Positions 42,997 through 55,630 of a DNA stretch of 64,000 nucleotides are shown here, in pieces (within the stretch, counting starts at the first letter, position 1; each line of letters opens with the position of its first letter). Under the pieces are notes generated by a model that searched no databases, was not told the DNA's origin, and saw nothing but the letters and a program-made list of their open reading frames with translations. The position numbers and the translations under genes were made by a program. Source of the stretch: Cryptomeria japonica (Eukaryota > Streptophyta > Pinopsida > Cupressales > Cupressaceae); NCBI RefSeq assembly GCF_030272615.1, contig NC_081405.1:22422047-22486046 (forward strand), given 5' to 3'.

Positions 42997-44975
42997 TGTC
43001 ACAAAAGTTGAACCCACTTAAAAAATAACCTTGATCATCAACCTTGTGCAACATGAAAACAACCTCCCAAGTGTGGGACTTGCAAAAGTGAGGTTAAGTC
43101 TCCGAAGAAGGCCGACTTCCTCTTCAATCTGATGCAATGAGACCTAATCTAATGATTCTAATAGGGAAAAAGGGAGGAAGAGGGAATACTTGAAAAAGGG
43201 GAAAAGGTCTGCACCTAGATGGAATATTGATCTTCCTTCCTATAACTACACAAGACATTAAAAAAACTTGTCCAAGGTATACACAAGATTCTATCTAAAT
43301 TAGTTATCTAAGAAAAGATGAAGGTTGGGGTTCTTGTGAGATACAAAGGGAGCTGACAATTAGCTCACAAATTGCATTCAAAGATGGATTCAACATAATC
43401 AACCATGACTAAGAAACTAAAAGAGATGCATTCATAAAGGAGATCAAGGTGATAATTCACACATATTTGAATGAACTTAATCTAGGTAAAACAAACAAGC
43501 TTTATTAATGTAGGGCAAAGAAAAATTTACAAATACAAAAGAACATAGTTTTTTGCAGAAGAAAAGAGAGAAGATAGATCCAAGGAAAATATACAAAAAT
43601 TTCCTCTATAGTTGAGGCATAATTCATAATTAAAAACCACAACTGGAAACCCTAACCCTAGGAGGGTTAGGTTACAAAAAATCTGAGGCAAAGAAGATCA
43701 GATTGACAAATATATCTAATGGTGTGCAATAACCCTTTGCAAATGGTCATCATTTCTGAAAGAGGCAAAAAGGGCAACAAGATAAGACATATCTCTGACA
43801 GATGCATCATGGTAGCACAACAGAGGCAAGAAAGTATCCAAAATTATTGAATGTGCATGGGCAACATCTAGAAACAGCCTGCATAAGTCACCCCTAGAGT
43901 AATGGCAAGAAAATCCAATGTTTGAATGTAGAAAGGATCCAATTTGGGGCACTGACTAAGTTGAAAAAATATCTTGACCATCGAGTTGACAACCACCTCC
44001 TGCAAAAGAATTGAATTCCAATAGCCACCGAGAAAATTGAATTTTATTTGTCAATTGAGAGATCTTCGTGTGCAGATGGACGTGGGAGATCTTGCCACAT
44101 AAGTGTCCAAAAGAGCCCAATCGAGGATTAAAATGCAGTCGACTGATCAGAGATTAAGTGATCATCAATGGTGGAGAAAGGTTGGGTCCATTACATCTCA
44201 CATTTTGAAAAGATTGGTGTTTCGGCAAGACCCAAAAAGCATCCTGCAGTATTGTGGAATTATCTTGGCAAATCATCTTTGTTTAATCACGCAATTGTGC
44301 ATCTAATCTATGTCATTGATCCCAGCAAAGTGACCATCGTTTATCTCATTTAGAAGGCGGGATTGTGAGACCAATATCCTTGTTACGTGGTATAGCTACC
44401 TATGTGTTCATGTTGTTATCAGTTTAGGTGTATGACATTATCCATTATGGGTCCTACATGCCACATCATCTACAACGTTGAGAAGTTAGATTTGTCACCC
44501 ATATTGAAGCAATCATGTGGTTGTTATAACCATTGATCTGGGTAGATTTGCACAATGAATGTGGATCCTTTAGGTCATAAAGGAGCATAGGAAAAGGTCA
44601 GGCCCACCATCCCATATCACGTTGTTGGACGAAAATGGAAGGTCAGAATTGGAAACAAAAGAGGAAGTGTTTTGGTTTAATGCAATAACGTGATAACACT
44701 CTCTGCCAATCGGTAGTGGGTGAAAAAGGGGAACCGCTTGCCAATGACCCCACCGACCTCGATCCGGTAGGCTTAAGTGAAAGTGAGTGCCTCAGTCGGT
44801 CAACTCAAAAATAGAACAAGGAGCCCAAAAAGGATGAAAAGGCAAAAATGTCCCTCTACGGATTATCAACAAGGTATGTGCATAACATGAAGGTTATGCA
44901 AGTGCACATAACATGCATGTTATGTAGAAAATATTTTCTTAGACTGGATCTTAAGTTGACAGAAAAAGGTCAACA
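42997..44975 (-). repeat. 5' LTR of the old gypsy element
   Basis: 1,979 bp, related over its whole length to 32852-34811. On the - strand it starts TGTTGACC and ends TTTGTGACA. The CCTAACCCT/AGGGTTAGG palindrome recurs at about 43650-43670. Confidence 0.88.
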
Positions 44976-47648
44976 TGACACACACATGTAGATTCATGTG
45001 AATGCATATTTTTTATTGAAATGGCTAACCAAATGATGCATTTGTAAAAATAAATATTAAAAGAATAAAGATAATACTCATTCTTTATAGTTAAAAATTA
45101 GTGCTTCCATGATTGATTTGGGATAAAAAAATGATAAGAAAAATAGAAATAAAATTGAAAGAATTAAAAATTTATGACAAAGAGAACTCACATCATGCAG
45201 GAGATAGGAAAAATTAATGGGGATGGTCACTAAAGAAAGGCCAAAACTCACCATAAATTGTTTGCAAAAGTTGAATATTTTGCATTTAAGCACCACCATG
45301 ATCTTGTTAGGAGGGGAAGAAATAAAAAGAGGTTTCTGGGTTGGAAGTCATATATTTTCACGAGGGGGGAACATCAATTTTTTTTCAAATTGAAAATTTT
45401 GTAGGAACTACACATTTCATTGGCATTTTTTTGGATCTTCTTCTTTTAATTCATAGCATCAATTTGGAAGAAGGGAAAGAAAAAGAAAATAGGAATTGAG
45501 GCTAGCTTGGTTCTGTCGTGGGATTTGGAAAGACTTGTACAGTAGAAGGGCTGCATCCTTAATTTGTATTGTAGCAAGAAAGAGGTAGGTTCGTTTATTA
45601 AAGAAATAAATTTCTTATGATATTATCTTAGTTGATAGATGTATGACTATAATTCTTCTATGTAGCTATTCAAATCCCTGAGTTTAAAGTGTGCCTACCT
45701 CTCATATTATTTCTTAGTTTGTGCCATAATACATTTTGAATTAGCCTTTAGTCTTGCAACAACACTCTTACCTCCATGGATAAGCCTCCAAAGCCTTGAT
45801 TTGCCTCTATCTGTGATTAAGTTGGTAATCATAGAATTACTATTGTTCATGATTGCATTTACTAAAACATTCTAAAGTACTTCTGGTAGATCTATTTTGT
45901 GTTTATTCCTGCCAAAGCCTTTATAGAAGGAAACATTTTTCTACAAATCTTGCACTTGTTGCATTCTCTAAGATGACACCTCTTGAGGCATCTTGCAAAC
46001 AATTCATGTGCCTTGTCTATGCTTTCCCATTTTGCATGCATATCTACCTAAGCAATTTTTATGATATTTTTGACAAAAAATAACATCTTTATTAGGCTTG
46101 GGTGGATGTTCATGCTCTTTTCCATTACTTCCACAATGATGGAAAAGGTTGTGGACTTATCTTCAATGCCCATAGTCATCTTAAAAACATATACATAACC
46201 CATAAAACATGGGCAACCTTAAACCACACACACTAAGCAACATATTAAGTCTAGAGAATGTCAACCAAGTGTTTAGCACTTTTAAGCCTAGAAGTGTAAG
46301 CTTAGTGTGTGTGATTTAAGTCATTTGATAAAACATGAGGAGTGGAGGACATACCAATTATGTGAGGCATTCCAGACGTAAAAAAGAAGAAGAAAATAAC
46401 ATTTATCATGTACTAGGAAAGTAAACAAAGAAATTATGTGAAATTGGAATAATGAAGTTTAGTATATTATCACTTGTGGAGTTTTACCATGCATGTGACA
46501 TAGTATTGTTGCTAACCCCATGCCTTGCACAGTATCAACAAAGTTTTTTATTATTACCAATACTCAATGCCTTCTCTATCCCTTTTATTTCCATATGCTT
46601 ACATTACATGCAATACAACTATGTTATTCAAATACTTTCATGGCATGCAATACAACTGTACAACCCATACTCAAGGAAGTGATATATTAAATTCATTAAC
46701 AATCAGTAAATTAGATGCACCAATATTATGGATTGCATTACATTGAATAGAGCACCCTTCTATACTATGTGCATCTTATAATCCATGTAACAAGTTTGAG
46801 CTCCTTTAAAAAAGTTAGGGAGACTAAGGGTAAGGTCCCATAAGGGGGACTTCGAGATCTATTTTCATGGAGCGGGAGGTTCCATGAATAACAAAAAATT
46901 ATGCTACGTGATAATTTGGAATCTTTTCTTGAAAAATAGCATCCCCTACATTTTAGGACTGCATATTTTAGCGGGTGCAATTGGGGCGGGGCTAGAAATT
47001 GCTCCACCAGCTTAGGGATTTTTTATATTAGCTTCTATTTTAAATTCTTACCTAAAAATAAATAGAAAGAAAATGGTGTTCATTTATTAATTTTTTATTT
47101 GTGATCCCTAAATTTTGGAGCTTAAAATTTTAAGTTGGTCTACACTACTAAATCATGAGAACACCAGCTTTAAAATATTCCTAAAAATCTTAACAGCACC
47201 CACTGAAATTTTTTAGGAAGTCCCCTCCATGAAGCCTTATCCTACGGATCCATTCTACTTAACAAAGATAAAAGGGAAACCTTGTTAGTGACATATTCTT
47301 TATAAATTAAAATCATCTTTACATTTACTTTTACCTCCTTAAATGTGGTGGAGCTAAGATTTTCCATGTTTAAATGTTCCTAAATGCCACGTATGGGGTA
47401 TAGGTGTCCTAAGGAAGGGATTATAGTAAAATAAATAAAGTAGTTTAGTTTTTAAACCTATAGTAAGGAGAGGAAGGACCATCCAAAGAGGAATCTAATT
47501 CCCCGAAAATAGCTAAATTTCTCAAGTAATATTACTTACCCTCAAGTAAATCTAAGCTAATAAAGGAAAATATTAAATAAGAATAAAAATATTAAATAAG
47601 AATAAAGGATTATTAATTATTAGGAATTTAAGAGATCTAATTGAATGC
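44976..47648. other. AT-rich spacer
   Basis: No gene seen. A possible MITE lies at 46830-47240 and is listed separately. The rest may include the tail of the interrupted chromovirus LTR, which I cannot confirm. Confidence 0.5.
46830..47240. mobile_element. Possible MITE with imperfect terminal repeats
   Basis: The left end (TAAGG...CAT...GGGGACTTC, 46831-46854) and the complement of the right end (47216-47239) match at 17 of 26 positions, including a 9-base exact block GGGGACTTC. The 410-bp interior is non-coding. No target duplication was found. Confidence 0.3.
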
Positions 47649-48105
47649 ATAAAGTAATGAAATACAAATCACAATAAACTTATTAATAATGTATGTATGT
47701 ATGTATATATGTATATGTATGTATATATGTATATGTATATATATATGTGTGTATATATGTATATGTATATATATGTGTATATATATGTGTGTGTGTGTAT
47801 GTATATATATGTATATATATGTACATACACACACACATATACATATATATACATATATATACATACACACACACATATATATACACATATATATACATAT
47901 ACATATATACACACACACATATATATACATATGTATATACATATATACATATATACATGTATTTATATACATGTATATACATGTATATATATATATACAT
48001 GTATATATATACATGTACATATATATATATACATGTATATATATACATGTACATATATATATATACATGTATATATATACATGTACATATATATATATAT
48101 ACATG

Positions 48106-48170
<65 letters not shown>

Positions 48171-48368
48171 GTATATATATATGTATATATATATATATAT
48201 AAAGCATAACTTAAAAGGATTTAAAGGGGTTTAAAATATGGATTTTGAATATGTTTCTTTTTAGAATGTAATTTGTGTAAATTAAAATAATTTTTTTTTC
48301 TATTCAAATATTATAAATAAAATAAATAATTAGTTTTTTTTTGTTTTTTTTTAAGTTTTATTTTGGTA
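47649..48368. repeat. Tandem duplication, unit 1 (720 bp) with AT/GT/GC-poor microsatellite
   Basis: Starts ATAAAGTAATGAAATAC, contains about 510 bases of (TA)n, (GTAT)n and (ACAT)n, and ends in a unique 150-base tail from AACTTAAAAGGATTTAAAGG to TTTTGGTA. Unit 2 (48369-49036) repeats start and tail. Confidence 0.9.
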
Positions 48369-48463
48369 ATAAAGTAATGAAATACAAATCACAATAAACT
48401 TATTAATAATGTAGGTATGTATGTATATATGTATATGTATATATGTGTGTGTATATATGTATA

Positions 48464-48494
<31 letters not shown>

Positions 48495-48539
48495 GTACAT
48501 ACATATATATATACATATATATATATATGTATTTATGTA

Positions 48540-48574
<35 letters not shown>

Positions 48575-48667
48575 GTACATAAATACATATATATATATAT
48601 GTATATATATATGTATGTACATATATATATACATATATATGTATGTACATATATATATACATACATA

Positions 48668-48708
<41 letters not shown>

Positions 48709-48783
48709 ATATATATATATATATCTATATATATATATATAGATATATATGTATGTATGTATATATATGTATGTATGTATATA

Positions 48784-48876
<93 letters not shown>

Positions 48877-49036
48877 CTTAAAAGGATTTAAAGGGGTTTA
48901 AAATATGGATTTTAAATATGTTTCTTTTTAGAATGTAATTTGTGTAAATTAAAATTTTATTTTTTTCAATTCAAATATTATAAATAAAATAAATACTTAG
49001 TTTTTTTTGTTTTTTTTTAAGTTTTATTTTGGTAAT
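48369..49036. repeat. Tandem duplication, unit 2 (668 bp)
   Basis: Same start and tail as unit 1 with few substitutions. The microsatellite core is shorter and ends in an almost pure (AT)n run of about 90 bases (48784-48875). Confidence 0.9.
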
Positions 49037-49632
49037 ATTTTTTATCTTGAGAAGTAATAAGACAATTGTACAATTATTGGAATTAAATTGAGTCATTTTT
49101 CTTCTTATCTTTTAAATATTAACAAATGAACAAAATTTGTACATTTATGTAAAATTAGAGAGTCGATGTTGAACAAAACTTTTTATAAAAATCTCATTTT
49201 ATATTATTACTTAGCATTTATAGAAAAATCATATGTGATGTTAGAAAACAAAGGGAGTTAGGTAATAGTAACTCTCCTTATACAAAAGATGTCATAAACA
49301 ACCATGTGTTTCTAAGGAGAGTGTGATAACCAAGGAGGGTAGTTTTCTTTCCGTTCAAGTGGAACTAGAAGAAATGTTTTATGGATGAGTGCCGAGTATG
49401 GATAAATAGAGAAGGGTAGGTCTCTACTTTAGATCTGCTTGCCAATAGTTAGCTTAAAAAATGCTCTGGCCAAAGTTGTTGATTACATCATTTTGATACT
49501 AGATTATTATTATATATTTTTTCTCTCTACCATATCATGATGTTAGGACAATACATGTTCATATGTGAAATATTTATTAGTTATATCATGTTGCACTAGA
49601 TTCCATCTTGCCCACCGGTCTAGGGTTGCTAG

Positions 49633-49761
49633 GTACCTCATGCAATGTCAGGAGTACTTCATCACTTGAAGAGCGTCGAGGAAGCTTATGCTTCATGGTT
49701 AGGTGGAAAAGCACCTGAATCATATTATCATCTCACGGTTGCAGATGTAGAGGAGTCTAAG
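49633..49761 (+). CDS. Exon-like island of 43 codons, unknown gene
   Basis: An open stretch bounded by AG at 49631-49632 and GT at 49762-49763 (AAG|GTAATT), exactly 43 codons, phase 0 at both ends. Part of its translation is LHHLKSVEEAYASWLGGKAP followed by ESYYHLTVADVEESK, with protein-like composition in a non-coding AT-rich setting. An in-frame TAG lies just before it, and reading on past the donor meets TAA at 49789. I do not recognise the family. A captured exon or a relic of a nearby gene is possible. No partner exon was found. Confidence 0.35.
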
Positions 49762-49974
49762 GTAATTCAAGACTTCATAATATCATTGTAAATATTATTG
49801 ATGTAATATACCTTTATGGTATCTTCTATTGTATTATTCCTCCGTATGAGATACACATAGTAACTGAACATTGATGTACCTTATAACCTTATTCACATTT
49901 TATAAATAAATGAGAAATTTCTAGAAATCAAATATTTATGATTGTTTACGTCTTTACAAACACACAAACACACA

Positions 49975-51018
49975 AAGGTTGAGAGGCTGAGAAAGAGAAA
50001 GAGGGGTTGAGGAGAGAAAGAGATAGAAAGATGGAGAGAGAGCAATGGAGAGAAAGAGGGAGAGAGAGGGGTTGAGAAAGAGAGAGAGGGGTTGAGGAGA
50101 GAAAGATACAGAGAAAGAGGGAGAGAGAGAGACATAGAGAAAGGGGTTGAGAGAGAGAGAGGGTTTAAGGATAGAAAGAGGTAGAGAAAGATGAAGAGAG
50201 AATGAGGGAGAGAGGGAGAGAAAGAGGGGAAAAGAGGGGTTGATAGAGAGAGAAAGAGATCTATCAAGAGAGAGAGAATGAGAGAGAGAGAGAGGGTTTG
50301 AGGATAGAAAGAGATAGAGAAAGATGGAGAGAGAATGAGGGAGAGAGGGAGAGAAAGAGGGAGAGAGTGAGGGGAAAAGATGGACTGAGAGAGAAATAGA
50401 TATCAAGACAGAGAGAATGAGAGATGTAGAGAGAGAGAAGGTTTGGGGATAGAAAGAGATGGAGAAAGATGGTGAGAGAACAAGGGAGAGAGGGAGAGTA
50501 AGAGGGAGAGAGTGATGGAAAAAGAGGGGCTGAGAGAGAGAGAGAGAGAGAGAAAGAGATATCAAGAGAGAGAATGAGAGAGAGAGGAATTGAGGAGAGA
50601 AAGAGATAGAGAAAGAGGCATATAGAGCAATGGAGAGAGGGGGTTGAGAGAGAGAAGGAGATAGAGAGGGGGAATAGAGAGGAGGGAGAGGGAGGTTGAG
50701 TGAGAGAGAGAAAGGTTGAGAGAGAGAATAAGGTTGAGAGAGAGAGAGAGAGAGATTAGGAGAGGGGAAGAGGGAGAGAGAGGGAGAGGGGGGATTGAGA
50801 GAGAGAAAGAGATAGAGAGGGGGGAGGGAGATTGTGGTTGAGAACTCAAGAAAGAGATAGGTTGAGAGAGGAAGGTTGAGAGAGAGAGAGAGAGGGATAG
50901 AGTGAGGGCTTGAGAGGGATAAAAATATAGAAAGGGAGAGAGGGGTTGAGTGAGAGAGAGAGAGAGATCAAGTAGAGGGTTTGGGAGATAGAAAGAGAGA
51001 GAGAGGGGGAGATAGAGT

Positions 51019-51049
<31 letters not shown>

Positions 51050-51088
51050 ATAGATAGAGGGAGGGAGTGTGAGAGAGAGAGAAGGAAG
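49975..51088. repeat. 1.1-kb purine-rich GA minisatellite
   Basis: Almost only A and G on the + strand, built from GAGAGA, AAAGAGGGAGAGAG and GGGGTTGAG words in irregular higher-order units of about 60-170 bases. Long opposite-strand reading frames of Ser, Leu and Pro are by-products of the repeat. Confidence 0.9.
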
Positions 51089-51093
51089 GGAGA

Positions 51094-51262
51094 GGAGGGA
51101 TATATAGATAGATAGATAGATAGATATAGATATAGATATATGAATACATGTATGCATACATATATGAATATATGCATGTCTACATACATACATACATACA
51201 TACATATGTATGTATGTATGTATGTATGAAACTATATATGAATATATGTATGTATATATATG
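51094..51262. repeat. GATA and CATA/TATG tetranucleotide arrays
   Basis: A (GATA)n and ATAGAT run leads into (CATA)n turning into (TATG)n. Positions 51183-51228 form a 46-base perfect palindrome. Confidence 0.88.
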
Positions 51263-51289
51263 AATATAAATAGACATAACTTGATGAGG

Positions 51290-52693
51290 TTTTTAATGAA
51301 TAAAAAGCCTAATCGGTTTTTAAATTAATAAAATCTCGATTGGGTTATGACTTGTAATTAGCCTTGGATAGCAAGGTTGAGGCTTGGGGGTTTCATTTTT
51401 TTCCTTTTTACGTGTTTTCCTCTTCAAATCTAATTTATCAACTTCCTCGTCATTAGGTTTACACTTTATCAAGTGGGTATTTGTAAAATTGCCACCATAA
51501 TTTTACATGTCTTCTAAGCTTTCTAATCATATTTTAAAAAAAAATTTGAACAATATTAACATATTAATTTTTAATTTCTTTTACCAATGTCTCTAGATTT
51601 ATAAAAGACATACATGTACCATTTTTGTATAACTTTTGAACTACTTGTACAAATTTGAACCAAATTATATATCATTGTTCTATACTTCTTTTCATACTCT
51701 TAAAAAAAATAATTGAATTTTTTTAATTATTTGGGTACAAGTTATGTGATCTTCACAAATAGGTACTTGATTTTCAGGATGCGTCCACTTCCAAAAATCA
51801 TTAAAAAAAATTCTCAACAAAGAGTACACAAATTCTATTTCTCACCTTTAACTATCTTTCTACCAAAGTGTTTTTCAAAATACTAAATGCAACTATAACT
51901 TTTTTGATGCGCACGCTAGACACTCTGTCATGTTTTGCTAAAAAAATAGGAACACTTTTGTGTGCGTGAAAGATTTGAACCCCTTAATATTATCCAATTT
52001 TGAAAATAGTAGTTTGGAAACTAGGTTTAGAGTAATACAATTTATTTAATTTGGGTATCTTCAAATTTTGAGTGGACAAGTCTTAAAGTTTTCCTCCAAG
52101 TTCAGGTTTAGTTGATTTCAGAAAAAAAAAAAAAAAAAGTGGTTAGTTATACCCCCCTTTTTGTTCACCATCTTGGGGCACTTACCGATATTTCTAATTA
52201 TTTTATTGATCATCGTTTTTTTCTATAATTTTTAAAGATATGATATGTTTTCATTTTTTATTTTATATTCTAATGCAAGAAAATAAAAATGAACTTGAAG
52301 TGGCCCACCTATAGGTGTTCCTTAACCACTAGGGCAATACCCTTTACATGGTGGCCAAATTTCCTTTCTCTCCTTCTTCCTCTAGGGGCCATTTGTCTTC
52401 TCATAGATATCATCATAGATGAAGTTTTTTTTCTCATGGTACCTCAGAGACTTGCTCCCAAGATTCTTCAACAACGACAAGAAGGGACTATGTACAAAAG
52501 GGTTGGTCATGGCCTACCCTTTGAAACTCCACCTACTCACCTCCAATAGTTCAAACCTTTGGGTGGCCTACTAGTGGTGCATCTTATTGGTTTTATTCAA
52601 ACAAATTCCCTCAACAGGCTCTTGCTATTTCCAACCCATTCTAGAAAAGAAGAAAAAAATAAATATAACTTGATGATGATGGGTAAGACCCTC
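51290..52693. other. AT-rich spacer
   Basis: No gene, RNA or recognisable repeat seen. The 86-codon ORF at 52289-52549 has no family features. Confidence 0.5.
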
Positions 52694-52698
52694 TTGTG

Positions 52699-53021
52699 TG
52701 TTGGTGTATATGGTTTCATCCCACTTACATTTACTTAAAGTTTCACTTAGTTAACCAACATTTAATATTTTTTGTTGGATAGTTGTTGAGTGGTAGTTGG
52801 ACTCTACCTACTCTCCTTTATGATTGAAATACATGTCCATATCTTGTGGTCTCTTCTCTCACGCCTCTTGCCTCTATAAGTAAGACTAATGTATATTTGT
52901 ACTCACCTCTAATCTCAATTCATTCTGGTTATTGGTGAAATATCATCTTGTGTGTTGATTCTATTTTGTTGTGAATGATGGCCTATAGATTAGCTCTTGG
53001 GGTTGGGTGCAAATTCTAACA
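52699..53021 (+). repeat. 5' LTR of the short copia-type element
   Basis: 323 bp, TGTTGGTGTATATGG to CTAACA, similar throughout to 55201-55525 with many substitutions, which makes this insertion older than the one at 55631. Confidence 0.85.
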
Positions 53022-53037
53022 TGGTATTTGAGAAGGA
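53022..53037 (+). other. Primer-binding site, altered
   Basis: TGGTATTTGAGAAGGA directly after the LTR resembles the initiator-tRNA site TGGTATCAGAGCC with changes after the seventh base. Confidence 0.6.
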
Positions 53038-55200
53038 GATTTTCTTTCTTAGCTTAATTTTAGATTGGGTTAGTCAACTTTGATAGCATTCTAATCTAAT
53101 TGGGACTTTATTAGGCATGTGAATTATACTTCACTGAGTTGTTAGTTTACCTCTTCAAGCGGATCTACATGAATTCATTGATAGATTCATCTTCTATTGT
53201 GAGGGACCTGGATGTGTCCTTCCTTTATCATTTTTTCATTGACCAACCCATGAAGGTGTTTTATTATTGATGCCTTCATTGTTTTTTGGACCTGATTCAA
53301 AGGATTGGGTATTTGAACTTGTTGGGCCCATGTGGTGGTTGTACATACTCATCAACAATATCATGGAAGGTAGCGTTGTTGCATAAAATGGTGGTTGTCT
53401 CATTCCAAACTTTGGTTGTTTATTGCCTTTATTGTTTGTTGTTGGGAATTTTCATTTGGTTTGGGCGCATTCACTATTGGATGGGATCGCTTAAGCTGCC
53501 AAGGTCATGGTATTTTTGATTTCCAGGTAGCTATTCAAGCTAATAAATGTGGCTCTTAAATTTTGTGTGACGAGCTTTGCGTGGCTCACATTGTTATTTG
53601 GTCGTCTTTCAATTCAAGAGGTCACAATGGAATCCTGGCATAACTTCATACTATATTGGTGGGCGCATTCCTTTATCCTATCATCATTATTGGTTGGAGA
53701 TCGTGTATGGTCAGATGGTTTTCCCACATTGCCAACATCAATATTTCTATTGCCATTTTTGTAGAGTTACGTTGGCAGTTTGTGAGCCCACAATTTTTTG
53801 GTTTTCACGTGGTTTCCATACCATAGCATTTGATTTGTGGCTTAATGATTTTTGATTAATTGGATTGTGGTTATGTGGTTGGGGGTGTGGCACACAAATC
53901 CAACATTGGACCTCGCCACTCTATTATCATCTTTCCTCCTCTAGATACGTTACCAATTTTTTTCCAAGGGGCAATATTTTTCTCACATACTAAGCCACTA
54001 GGTCCTATGGAGGACCACACCCTAGCCCACAGGAGCTAAAGAGGGGTGAAATTTTCTCATCACCTTTAGGTTCAAATTAGTGTTTTTTTTAAATGGCCAT
54101 AAATTGGGTTTCCATCGTTCATTTTTGGCAAATGAGGTGTAGTCAGAGAGGTGGTTTCATTCACTTTCTATTGGTACAAGTATTTACTTCATTTTCTTTT
54201 ATGCTCAAGGATCAATTGAGCATCTTTTCTTAGCACTTTCTTTTGTAGATGCATTGAGATAAAGTGTCACATCTTTGTTCATATATTTGGGGGGATTTGC
54301 ACAAATGTTGTGTCATGTTATTATACTTGTATAGTATTATAAAGTGTCATCGGGGTCATCTAGGACCTTTTGTTTTCCGATCACATCTTTGTCAAGTGAG
54401 AATCCCTCCAAAATAACAATGGATGTTAGTCATCCTTTCCTCATGTGTGTGTGCAATCTTGGTGCACACCCTTTGTTCATTTGTAGGTACTTTTTTGGTC
54501 ACTTTAGATGTTATATCATCTCCTTCATGCATTACTTGGTGACACAAAGTTTTAGTGGATCTGTCAAACTCTCCCTAGTTAGCATTATAGGAGTTATTGT
54601 ACTGTTTGTGCTAATACTTCCTTGGTTTTTCTTCGAGTGAGTTCATACTCTCTTGAATTACTATTTTGTGGAGGCAACCTTTTATCCTCAATTGATCATG
54701 GTTCTTTAAACAAATACACCTATATTTTCAACTTCATTGATTAAGTAGTGAAGACGAGATCACTCAAGCAAATTCATGTGCCATCTATATTTTCTATTCG
54801 ATTGATAGATGTTTTTTAGTTGTTTCCATCTAATCATTGTTTGATAATTGTTATTTGTAGCACTCATGTAGATTGTTGTCTTCTTGATCCTAATCACCAT
54901 CTTTTTCTGAGGTTATTCACTTACAACAACATATTAGTCTTTGTTCGATAGATCTCTACAACTTCTTCATGCTTTTGTGATGTTTTTCATGTTCATTATT
55001 TTAGGACATTATTTTGGAGGCTTCTTAGTCCTTCATATTCTCTCTTTTAGAGAGAACTTTTCTCCCACAAGGTTTTCTGTGAGAAATTTGATTGCATTGC
55101 ATTGTAGTTGTACATGGCTACCTAACATGGCCTTGTTTTTGAGACCCATAATGTATCTCATATTGTATAATTTTTCTCCCTAAGTTGCACTTATGGGGGG

Positions 55201-55525
55201 TGTTGGTGTATATGGTTTAATCCCACTTACATTTACTTAAGTTTCACTTAGGTAACCGGAATTAAATATTTTTTGTTGGATAGTTGTTGAGTAGCTGGTT
55301 GACTCTACCTACTCTCCTTTATGATTGAGACACATCTCTATATCGTGTGGTCTCTTCATTCATGTCTCTTGCCTTTATATGCAAGGCTAATGTACATTTG
55401 TACTCACCTTTGATCTCAACTCATTTTGGTTATTGATGAAATATCATGTTGTGTGTTGATTCTCTCTTTGTTGTGAAGGATGGTCTACAAATTGGCTCTT
55501 GGGTTTGGGTGCAAACCCCCTAACA
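55201..55525 (+). repeat. 3' LTR of the short copia-type element
   Basis: 325 bp, preceded by GGGGGG and followed by TCGTG. Confidence 0.85.
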
Positions 55526-55630
55526 TCGTGGACACCTCAAAACCTACTAACATATGGGGAAAGTTGGACAACCAACATCCTCTTCCCCCACCCCCTCTAC
55601 TACTACTTTAGCCATCTAATGATTTTATAT

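Larger units (their letters stand above)
32852..44975 (-). mobile_element. Old gag-protease Ty3/gypsy element with a nested insertion
   Basis: Two related LTRs, 32852-34811 (1,960 bp) and 42997-44975 (1,979 bp), bracket an interior with a gypsy gag and protease on the - strand. Beside the 42997 LTR a primer-binding site reads inward on the - strand, which sets the direction. RT, RNase H and integrase are absent between the protease and the 3' LTR, so the element is non-autonomous or deleted. The LTRs are visibly diverged by substitutions and small indels. No target duplication (TATTT against TGACA) and no clear polypurine tract were found, so part of the 3' side may be rearranged. Confidence 0.75.
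52694..55530 (+). mobile_element. Short copia-type element, degenerate, no pol
   Basis: LTRs 52699-53021 and 55201-55525 (323 and 325 bp, TGTTGG...CTAACA), flanks TTGTG and TCGTG (4 of 5 match). A primer site TGGTATTTGAGAAGG sits after the 5' LTR and a run of six G directly before the 3' LTR. The 2.18-kb interior has no intact ORF and no pol motif. Its last 150 bases (GTACATGGCTACCTAACATGG, then CCTAAGTTGCACTTA) match the corresponding part of the element at 55631, so the two are relatives. Confidence 0.8.

Noticed and set aside
47637-48881. Overlapping ORFs on both strands made of Tyr, Ile, Met, Cys and His
   Set aside because: Direct translation of (TA)n, (GTAT)n and (ACAT)n arrays; open in all frames because the repeats lack stops.
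49893-51277. Long - strand ORFs of Ser, Leu and Pro up to 203 codons
   Set aside because: Complement of the GA-rich minisatellite; no domain, open by composition.
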